From the NCBI GenBank assembly GCA_964529005.1, contig CAZGUH010000007.1, positions 1 through 64,000 on the forward strand: 64,000 nucleotides of DNA, read 5' to 3'. Below, piece after piece: positions 57,982-64,000 of this stretch (the stretch's first letter is position 1; the number at the start of each line of letters is the position of its first letter). A program made the position numbers and the translations under genes. The notes below the pieces were generated by a model that saw only the letters and a list, made by a program, of their open reading frames with translations, did not search any database and was not told where the DNA came from. This DNA comes from CAZGUH01 sp964529005. Its GTDB lineage: Bacteria; Actinomycetota; Acidimicrobiia; Acidimicrobiales; Ilumatobacteraceae.

Positions 57982-58452
57982 ATGCAGGGCCCTGTGGAGC
58001 AGCCGATCGACGATCTCGCAGCGATGCGCCTCGCCCTCGACGAGGCGCGCGCCGCGGTCGCCCACGGCGACGTCCCGATCGGCGCCGTCGTGATCCACGG
58101 CGGAACGGTCATCGCGGCGCGGCACAACGAGCGTGAGCTCGCCGGAGATCCGACCGCCCACGCCGAGATCCTGGCGTTGCGCGACGCCGCGGCGGCGATC
58201 GGTCACTGGCGGCTGATCGGGTGCACGCTCGTGGTCACGCTCGAGCCGTGCGTGATGTGCGCCGGCGCGGCGGTGAACGCCCGCGTCGACCGGGTGGTGT
58301 ACGGCGCCACGGACCCGAAAGCCGGCGCGGCGGGCAGCCTCTACGACATCTGCGCCGACGCGCGGCTCAACCATCGGCCTCCCGTGACCGCCGGTGTGCT
58401 CGCCGACGAGAGCGCGGCGATGCTGCGATCGTTCTTCGCCGCGCGTCGCTGA
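57982..58452 (+). CDS. tadA: tRNA-specific adenosine deaminase
   Basis: This 156-residue zinc deaminase converts the wobble adenosine of tRNA-Arg(ACG) to inosine. The zinc site and proton shuttle are HAE (residues 60-62) and PCVMC (C90 and C93). The conserved NERELAGDPTAHAEI and YGATDPKAGAAGSLYDI segments are present. The ATG at 57982 is chosen; ATG 58024 is an alternative closer to the common N-terminus. It lies between two serine tRNA genes, an arrangement of RNA and RNA-modifying genes often seen near the SRP RNA in actinobacteria. Confidence 0.92.
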   Translation: MQGPVEQPIDDLAAMRLALDEARAAVAHGDVPIGAVVIHGGTVIAARHNERELAGDPTAHAEILALRDAAAAIGHWRLIGCTLVVTLEPCVMCAGAAVNARVDRVVYGATDPKAGAAGSLYDICADARLNHRPPVTAGVLADESAAMLRSFFAARR

Positions 58453-58473
58453 CACCCGATAGCCTGCCGCCCC

Positions 58474-58561
58474 GGAAGGATGCCAGAGCGGACGAATGGG
58501 ACGGCCTCGAAAGCCGTTGAGGTCCTTCGGGCCTCCGTGGGTTCGAATCCCACTCCTTCCG
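58474..58561 (+). tRNA. tRNA-Ser (anticodon CGA)
   Basis: An 88-nt type II tRNA. The acceptor GGAAGGA (58474-58480) pairs with TCCTTCC (58554-58560), with discriminator G. The anticodon stem-loop ACGGC-CTCGAAA-GCCGT gives CGA, reading UCG. The long variable arm and T-loop GGTTCGAATCC match the other serine tRNA. CCA is not encoded. Confidence 0.95.
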
Positions 58562-58666
58562 CTCCCGCGATGTTTCGCTGTCGCGTGACGGACCTGGTCC
58601 TCCGGCCGCTCGAACGCGCTGGTCGGGGAACCAGGTCCGGCACATGGCTCGCAGGGAGGCACATGC

Positions 58667-59566
58667 ATGACCGAGGCGCAACAGCCGGCGCTGGCGGCGG
58701 GCGTCGCACAGATCGGCGCGTCCAGCGTCCGTCGCATGGGCTTCGGCGCTATGCGGCTCACCGGGCCCGGCATCTGGGGCCCGCCTCCCGACCGGCGTGA
58801 GGCCGTCGCCGTGGTGCGGCGGGCTGTGGACAGCGGCGTCAACCTCATCGACACCGCGGATTCGTACGGTCCGGTGGTGAGCGAGGAGATCATCGCCGAT
58901 GCGCTCGCCCCCTATCCCGACGATGTGGTGATCGCGACCAAGGGCGGTCTGGTGCGACCCGGTCCCGACCAATGGCCGGCGAACGGTCGCCCGGAGCACC
59001 TGAAGGCGGCGTGCGACGGCAGCCTCGCCCGCCTGCGCATCGAGCAGATCCCGCTCTATCAGCTGCACCGGCCGGATCCCGCGGTGCCGCTCGACGAGTC
59101 GGTCGGCGCGCTGATCGAGCTGAAGCAGCAGGGCAAGATCCGCCACATCGGACTGTCGAACGTCACCGTGGCGCAGCTGCGCGCCGCCCAGCAGCTGACG
59201 CCGATCGCGTCGGTGCAGAACCGCTACAACGTCGCCGATCGCTCGTCCCAGGACGTGCTCGACGTGTGCGCCGCCGAGGGCATCGTGTTCTTCCCCTGGG
59301 CGCCGATCCACCACGCCCGCGGCGACCGGCGCGTCCGCGAGATCGCCGCCCGCCATGGGGCGACGCCCTCGCAGGTGGCGCTGGCGTGGCTGCTCGCTCG
59401 CTCGCCCGTGATGGTGGTCATCCCCGGCACCGCGTCGCGGGCGCACCTCGACGAGAACGTCGCCGCATCGCGGCTGCGCCTCACGCCCGACGAGATCGGC
59501 GCGCTGGCCAGCGCGCCGCCCGCATGGCAGCGAGCCGTGCGAGCCGTGCGCGACCGCCTGCGCTGA
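58667..59566 (+). CDS. Aldo/keto reductase
   Basis: This 299-residue NAD(P)H-dependent reductase of the aldo/keto reductase superfamily has a (beta/alpha)8 barrel. The catalytic tetrad is visible: Asp in LIDTADSYG, Tyr in the same motif, Lys in VIATKGG and His in YQLHRPD. The C-terminal cofactor-binding phrase VVIPGTASRAHLDEN is present. The ATG at 58667 follows an AGGGAGGC ribosome binding site. The physiological substrate is not predictable. It stands alone, converging on a hydrolase gene with 25 bp between stops. Confidence 0.92.
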   Translation: MTEAQQPALAAGVAQIGASSVRRMGFGAMRLTGPGIWGPPPDRREAVAVVRRAVDSGVNLIDTADSYGPVVSEEIIADALAPYPDDVVIATKGGLVRPGPDQWPANGRPEHLKAACDGSLARLRIEQIPLYQLHRPDPAVPLDESVGALIELKQQGKIRHIGLSNVTVAQLRAAQQLTPIASVQNRYNVADRSSQDVLDVCAAEGIVFFPWAPIHHARGDRRVREIAARHGATPSQVALAWLLARSPVMVVIPGTASRAHLDENVAASRLRLTPDEIGALASAPPAWQRAVRAVRDRLR

Positions 59567-59591
59567 CGCGTCGCGTCGCCGCCGGGCTCAG

Positions 59592-61178
59592 TCAGTCGCA
59601 GAGGATGCCGTCGGGCGGCGGAACCAGATCGATGAGATACGAGTTCACCGTCTCGACGATGCAGTCGTTGACGCCGTAGCCGGTGTGCTGGTCGGCTTCG
59701 ACGATCACCAACCGCCCGTCCTCCAGCGCTTCCGCCATCGCTTCGGTGCTGACGAGCGGCGTGGCGGGGTCGCCGGTCGTGCCGATGACCACGATCGGCC
59801 CGGCGCCGACTCCCGTGATCGTCGCCCGCTGGTCGCCGTCGACCGGCCAGAACGAGCAGCTGTAGTCCCCGGTGGTGTTGGGGCTGAAGCGCGGCGCGGC
59901 CGCGTTCAACTCGGGCACGATCTCGTCGGCTTCGTCGGGGGTCGGGCGGCTGGCGTCGTCGACGCAGCCGATCGCGATGAACGCCTCGAGCTCGTTGCCG
60001 TAGGTGCCGTCGGGGTTGCGCTGGTAGTAGCTGTCGTACAACTCGAGCAGCCCGCTGCCGTCTCCGTCTCGGCCGTCGGCGAGCGCCTCGGCGAGCTGGT
60101 CCCACAGCTGCGGCGTGTACATCGCCTGGGCCACCGCAGTGAGGGCCATGCCGCGTGTCAGGTCGGGCCGGCCGGACTCCGTGGGGATCGGGTTCTCGTC
60201 GAGATCGGCCATGAACGCGTCGAACGCGCCCTCCGCGTCCCCTCCGTTGTGGAACGCGCAGTCGTCGTCGGCGCTGCACTCGGCGAGGAACGTGGTGAGG
60301 GTTCCTTCGAAGCCGGCGCTCTGCTGCACCAACCCCGCGTCCGGGTCGGCGTTGGGATCCGAGGCCCCGTCCAACACCGCGGCGCGCACCGTGTCGGGGA
60401 ACAGCGTCGCCCAGGTCGCGCCCAGCTCGCTGCCGTAGCTGAAGCCGAAGTAGCTGATCTTGTCCTCGCCGAGCGCTTGCCGGATGCTGTCCATGTCGGC
60501 CGCCGAGTTGTTCGTGCCGACGTAGGCGAGGATGTCGCCGCTGTTGGCCTCACACGCCTCGGCGAACTCCCTGGCGGACTCGATCAGCTCCTCGCGCTCG
60601 TCGGGCGTGTCGGGCGTGATGTCGCCGCCGGCCATCTCGTCGTAGTCGTCGATGCAATCGACGGCGGGTTCGCTGAGACCGGTGCCGCGTGGGTCCCATC
60701 CGATGATGTCGAACCGGGCGACCAGCCCCCGGTCGTAGATCTGCGGGGCGTACTGCGCCAGGTAGCTGCCGCCGAACCCCGGGCCGCCCGGGTTGACCAG
60801 CAGCGAGCCGATGCGCTCGTCGGGATCGGTGGCGCGGTGGCGGACGACGTAGAGCTCGATCGTCCCGTGCGACGGATCGTCGTAGTCGAGCGGAACGTCG
60901 AGCGTGCCGACGTCGATGCCGTCGTCGATCTCCTCCCACCCGAACGGGTCACCCGCCGGGGACTCCGAGCCGTTCGACCCCTCGGTCGATGCGCCTGGCG
61001 GATCGCTGCTGTCGGACGACGGGGACGAACCGTCGGGAGGGTCCACAACCGAACCGGTGACGTCGGGATCGTCGGCTCCGCCCACCGACAGGCCGCTGTC
61101 GGACCCGTCGCCACAGGCGGCAACCCCCGTCAGCAGGGCGAGGGGCAGCATCACCGAGGCGATCGAACGGGCGCGCAT
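59592..61178 (-). CDS. Lipoprotein alpha/beta hydrolase, tripeptidyl aminopeptidase-like (copy 1)
   Basis: This 528-residue secreted lipoprotein has a signal ending GVAACGDG, an Asp/Ser/Pro-rich linker (about 25-75), then an alpha/beta-hydrolase of the SlpD/Tap proline-iminopeptidase group. The nucleophile elbow is GFSYGSELG, the acid lies in IGTTGDPATPL and the histidine in ADQHTGYG. The oxyanion loop is LLVNPGGPGFGGS. Such enzymes trim N-terminal peptides from secreted proteins. It is a close paralogue of the gene 44 bp upstream, pointing to tandem duplication. TACCCT lies 7 nt before the ATG, so it appears to have its own leaderless promoter despite the short gap. Confidence 0.88.
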   Translation of the reverse strand: MRARSIASVMLPLALLTGVAACGDGSDSGLSVGGADDPDVTGSVVDPPDGSSPSSDSSDPPGASTEGSNGSESPAGDPFGWEEIDDGIDVGTLDVPLDYDDPSHGTIELYVVRHRATDPDERIGSLLVNPGGPGFGGSYLAQYAPQIYDRGLVARFDIIGWDPRGTGLSEPAVDCIDDYDEMAGGDITPDTPDEREELIESAREFAEACEANSGDILAYVGTNNSAADMDSIRQALGEDKISYFGFSYGSELGATWATLFPDTVRAAVLDGASDPNADPDAGLVQQSAGFEGTLTTFLAECSADDDCAFHNGGDAEGAFDAFMADLDENPIPTESGRPDLTRGMALTAVAQAMYTPQLWDQLAEALADGRDGDGSGLLELYDSYYQRNPDGTYGNELEAFIAIGCVDDASRPTPDEADEIVPELNAAAPRFSPNTTGDYSCSFWPVDGDQRATITGVGAGPIVVIGTTGDPATPLVSTEAMAEALEDGRLVIVEADQHTGYGVNDCIVETVNSYLIDLVPPPDGILCD

Positions 61179-61185
61179 CCCACGA

Positions 61186-61191
61186 AGGGTA
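61186..61191 (-). promoter_or_regulatory. -10-like TACCCT 7 nt before hydrolase copy 1
   Basis: On the minus strand TACCCT is followed by 7 nt and the ATG at 61178. It lies in the 44-bp gap between the two hydrolase genes, suggesting independent transcription. Confidence 0.4.
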
Positions 61192-61222
61192 GGCGGGCGA
61201 GGGCGCGTCGTGGCGCCGGGCG

Positions 61223-62818
61223 TCATGAACATTCCATCCCGTGCGGTGGCGCGACGAGGTCGACCAGGTACCGGTCGACAGCGTCTCCGATGCACCGGCT
61301 GGTCCCGTAGCCGGTGTGTTGATCGGCATCGGCGATCACCAGCCGCCCGTCGGCGAGCGCCTCGGCCATCGCCCGCGTGCTGTCGAGCGGCGTGGCGGCG
61401 TCTCCCGTGGCGCCGATGACGACGACGGGGCCGTCCCCGGCTCCGCGGACGTCGACCTCTCCTGCCGGTGGGGCGGGCCACACCGAGCAGACCGTGAGCT
61501 CGAACATCCAACTCCGCCCCAGCCGTGGCGCGGCGGAGGCGAACTCGGGCTCGTGCCGGAAGAGGTCGTCCGGGCCGCTCGAGCCGGGATCGTCCAAGCA
61601 GTTGATGGCGAAGTAGGCCTCGATCTGGTCACCGTCGCCGTAGCCGTCGGTGAGGCCGAAGTAGCTGTCGTACAGCGCGAGCAGCAGGTCGCCGTCGCCC
61701 TCCTGCGCCGCTGCGAGCGCTTCTTCGAGATCGGGCCATGTGTCGTCGCTGTACATCGATGTCGCGACCGCCGTGTTGGCGACGCCCTGCGTGACGGGCG
61801 GGCGGTCGCGATCGCCGACCGGCAATGGCCGAGCGTCGATCTCGGCCATCAGCGCGTCGAACGCGCCCTCGGCATCGCCGCCGTTGTGGAACGCGCAGTC
61901 GTCGTCCGCGCTGCACCGGGCGAGGAACGTGGTCAGCGCGGCCTCGAACCCAGCGGCCTGCGCGACGTTCTGCTCGAGGTAGCCCTCGGTGGGATCGGCG
62001 GCGCCGTCGAGCACCGCGGCGCGCACCGTGTCGGGGAACAGCGCGATCCAGACCGCGCCCAGCTCGCTGCCGTAGCTGAAGCCGAAATAGCTGATCGTGT
62101 CCTCGCCGAGCGCACGCCGGATCGCATCGATGTCGCGCGCCGAGTCCGCCGTGCCGACGTGGGGCAGGATCGCTGCGCTGCGTTCCTCGCATGCGGCGGC
62201 GAACTGCTCTGCGGCGGCGATCACGGCCTCGCGTTCGGCGTCGTCGTCCGGTGACGAGTCGATCGAGAAGATCGGGTCGTAGTGGTCGATGCAATCGACC
62301 GCAGGCTCGCTGAAGCCTGTGCCGCGGGGATCCCAGCCGATGATGTCGAATCGCTCGACGAGGTCGCCGCCGAAGACGAACTCGGCGGCATGCGCCAGAT
62401 AGCTGCCTCCGTAGCCGGGCCCGCCCGGGTTGACGAGCAACGATCCGATGCGTTCGTCCGGGTCGGTGGCGCGGTGGCGCACGACGTACAGCTCGATCGT
62501 GCCGCGCGCCGGGTCGCCGTAGTCGAGCGGCACGTCCAGGCTGCCCTCGTCGACCCCGCGCTCGACCTCCTCCCAGCGGAACAGCTCGTCGCTCGAGCCG
62601 CTCGGCGCCGCCGGAGCCGTGTCGGTCGTCGCCGTCGACGGCGCCGGGGTCGGTGCCGGGTCGACAGTGGGCTCCGGGTCGTTGTCCGAGATCGGCTCGG
62701 TCGTGCCGGTCGCGTCGGATCGGCCCGCATGGACGCCGCTGGCATCGCCGTCGCCGCATGCCACGAGCGACGTCGAGATCGCGACGATCGCGCCGAGCAG
62801 GGCAGATCGTCGCCGCAT
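61223..62818 (-). CDS. Lipoprotein alpha/beta hydrolase, tripeptidyl aminopeptidase-like (copy 2)
   Basis: This 531-residue paralogue of copy 1 has the same build: lipoprotein signal ending SLVACGDG, Thr/Pro/Asp-rich linker, then the hydrolase domain with LLVNPGGPGYGGS, GFSYGSELG, IGATGDAATPL and ADQHTGYG. Catalytic Ser, Asp and His are all present, so both copies should be active. Differences are concentrated in the linker and cap domain, suggesting a shift in substrate. TACAGT lies 7 nt before the ATG. It is divergent from an ABC transporter gene across 57 bp. Confidence 0.88.
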   Translation of the reverse strand: MRRRSALLGAIVAISTSLVACGDGDASGVHAGRSDATGTTEPISDNDPEPTVDPAPTPAPSTATTDTAPAAPSGSSDELFRWEEVERGVDEGSLDVPLDYGDPARGTIELYVVRHRATDPDERIGSLLVNPGGPGYGGSYLAHAAEFVFGGDLVERFDIIGWDPRGTGFSEPAVDCIDHYDPIFSIDSSPDDDAEREAVIAAAEQFAAACEERSAAILPHVGTADSARDIDAIRRALGEDTISYFGFSYGSELGAVWIALFPDTVRAAVLDGAADPTEGYLEQNVAQAAGFEAALTTFLARCSADDDCAFHNGGDAEGAFDALMAEIDARPLPVGDRDRPPVTQGVANTAVATSMYSDDTWPDLEEALAAAQEGDGDLLLALYDSYFGLTDGYGDGDQIEAYFAINCLDDPGSSGPDDLFRHEPEFASAAPRLGRSWMFELTVCSVWPAPPAGEVDVRGAGDGPVVVIGATGDAATPLDSTRAMAEALADGRLVIADADQHTGYGTSRCIGDAVDRYLVDLVAPPHGMECS

Positions 62819-62825
62819 CGTGCCG

Positions 62826-62831
62826 ACTGTA
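62826..62831 (-). promoter_or_regulatory. -10-like TACAGT 7 nt before hydrolase copy 2
   Basis: On the minus strand TACAGT is followed by 7 nt and the ATG at 62818, without a ribosome binding site. It lies back to back with the TAGCCT of the divergent gene at 62863. Confidence 0.4.
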
Positions 62832-62862
62832 GGGGGCGAGAGCCGTCGGCGCGCAGCGGCCG

Positions 62863-62868
62863 TAGCCT
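62863..62868 (+). promoter_or_regulatory. -10-like TAGCCT 7 nt before the 62876 transporter gene
   Basis: TAGCCT, 7-nt spacer, ATG at 62876; no ribosome binding site. This is the leaderless pattern again, in a 57-bp divergent region. Confidence 0.4.
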
Positions 62869-62875
62869 CCTCGCC

Positions 62876-64000
62876 ATGCGGATGGGTCCGCCGAGTTTGC
62901 GCCCGCGCGACGCCGAGGCGGTGAAGGGGGTCAGACTCAACCGCGCCACCACTCGCCGCATCGGCGCGTTCGCGCGGCCGTACCGGAAGGCGATCGCCGT
63001 GTTCCTGGCGGCGATCCTGGTGTCGGCTGTCCTGGCGCTGCTCCCGCCGCTGATGTTCCGCTCGATCCTCGACACCGCCATCCCCGACGGTGACCGCCGG
63101 CTGATCACCATCCTCGCCGGGGTGGTCGTGCTCGCCGCCATCGGCGATGCCGTGCTGAACATCGTGCAGCGATGGTGCTCGGCCCGCATCGGGGAAGGGC
63201 TGATCTACGACCTGCGGGTGGCGTTGTTCGACAAGGTGCAACGCATGCCGATCGCGTTCTTCACGCGCACCCAGACCGGCGCGCTGACCAGCCGGCTGAA
63301 CAACGACGTCATCGGCGCGCAGACGGCCGTGACGAGCACGCTGGGCAGCGTCGTCAGCAACGTCGTGGTGCTCGTCACCACGCTCGCCGCGATGATCGCT
63401 CTCGAATGGCGGCTCACCCTGCTGGCGTTGCTGGTGCTGCCGATGTTCGTCATCCCGGCGCGCCGCGTGGGCCGGCGGCTCCAGCAGATCTCACGGCAGC
63501 AGATGGCGCTCAACGCCGAGATGAACACGCAGATGACCGAGCGCTTCAACGTCGCCGGAGCGATGCTCGTCAAGCTCTTCGGCGACCACCGGGCGGAGAC
63601 GGCGCAGTTCTCCGCGCGAGCCGCCGGCGTGCGCAACACCGGCATCCGCTCGGCGATGTACGGGCGGGTGTTCTTCGTCGCTCTCGGCCTCGTCGGCGCC
63701 CTCGGGGCGGCTGCGGTGTACGGAGTGGGCGCGCAGCTCGTCGTCTCCGGCACGATCACCGACGGCACGCTCGTCGCGCTCGCCGCCTACGTCGCCCGCG
63801 TGTATCAACCGCTCACCGGTCTGACAAACGCCCGCGTCGATCTCATGACCGCGATGGTCAGCTTCGAGCGCGTGTTCGAGGTTCTCGACGCTCCCGAGGC
63901 GATCAGCGACGATCCGGATGCGGTCGAGCTCGGCCTGCCGCGCGGTGAGGTGGTCTTCGACCATGTCTCGTTCCGTTATCCCCCGGCGGCGGCCGTGACG
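62876..64000 (+). CDS. ABC exporter, N-terminal part (runs off the window)
   Basis: The frame is open from ATG 62876 to the last base, 375 codons. It encodes the membrane domain of a type I ABC exporter: PPLMFRSILDTAIPDGD near the N-terminus, RVALFDKVQRMPIAFFTRTQTGALTSRLNNDV in the first coupling region (split over several phrases), and about six membrane helices. The start of the ATPase domain follows (VVFDHVSFRYPP). Walker motifs lie beyond the window. It resembles multidrug or lipid exporters and is not specially close to the two glycan-locus exporters. The substrate is unknown. It is divergent from hydrolase copy 2. Confidence 0.85.
   Translation, partial: MRMGPPSLRPRDAEAVKGVRLNRATTRRIGAFARPYRKAIAVFLAAILVSAVLALLPPLMFRSILDTAIPDGDRRLITILAGVVVLAAIGDAVLNIVQRWCSARIGEGLIYDLRVALFDKVQRMPIAFFTRTQTGALTSRLNNDVIGAQTAVTSTLGSVVSNVVVLVTTLAAMIALEWRLTLLALLVLPMFVIPARRVGRRLQQISRQQMALNAEMNTQMTERFNVAGAMLVKLFGDHRAETAQFSARAAGVRNTGIRSAMYGRVFFVALGLVGALGAAAVYGVGAQLVVSGTITDGTLVALAAYVARVYQPLTGLTNARVDLMTAMVSFERVFEVLDAPEAISDDPDAVELGLPRGEVVFDHVSFRYPPAAAVT

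Overview
This 64 kb window is a gene-dense, very G+C-rich bacterial chromosome segment. It looks like a high-GC actinobacterium, most plausibly class Acidimicrobiia (an inference from gene content and style; no 16S rRNA is present). Supporting signs are the LPXTG surface protein, the monoderm-type type IV pilus genes, lipoproteins with Thr/Pro linkers, a separate ATP-dependent LigC-type ligase plus LigD-type polymerase, ECF sigma factors with membrane-anchored partners, and many starts that appear leaderless. The sequence is a draft: 100 Ns at 25620-25719 interrupt pilC, but the flanks share an exact 55-nt overlap, so the gap is probably an artefact.

Layout. 1-193 holds short direct repeats with hairpins. 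194-1753 is a propionyl-CoA carboxylase beta subunit. 1867-7967 carries LigC, a CopC-CopD fusion, the LigD-like polymerase and two paralogous acidic lipoproteins. 8167-10569 is dnaX-recR. 10577-11324 is a degraded copy of a minor-pilin operon. 11740-14860 is an acyl-CoA block: thiolase, crotonyl-CoA carboxylase/reductase and methylmalonyl-CoA epimerase. Together with pccB these fit ethylmalonyl/methylmalonyl-CoA metabolism. 14962-17767 pairs an LPXTG surface protein with a sigma/anti-sigma fusion protein.

17806-29663 is a type IV pilus region: three minor pilins, rlmI, pilA, a DUF429 protein, pilT, prepilin peptidase, pilC, pilB and a coiled-coil protein. 29753-31336 is an ECF sigma factor and its probable membrane anti-sigma partner. 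31333-50691 is a large cell-surface glycan locus. It includes a glycoside hydrolase-GT2 fusion, a ChbG/HpnK-type deacetylase, an APH-type kinase, four related glycosyltransferases (three free-standing, one fused to GT2), a tandem glycosyltransferase, a GT2/sulfotransferase-like protein, a methyltransferase and two ABC exporters. Most of these genes overlap their neighbours by 4 nt, so they are probably co-translated.

50895-64000 returns to housekeeping: sbcD-sbcC, the peptidase mtfA, a 5'-3' exonuclease with an unusual N-terminal extension, the SRP RNA, two serine tRNAs flanking tadA, an aldo/keto reductase, two tandem lipoprotein alpha/beta hydrolases, and an ABC transporter that runs off the window end.

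The most notable observations are: the collapsed pilin-operon copy at 10577-11324; the false gap in pilC; a TANNNT hexamer 6-12 nt before the start codon of many first genes, suggesting leaderless transcripts; divergent glycosyltransferase genes sharing one CCATGG start; and several uncommon domain fusions. No CRISPR array, insertion sequence or prophage was seen.
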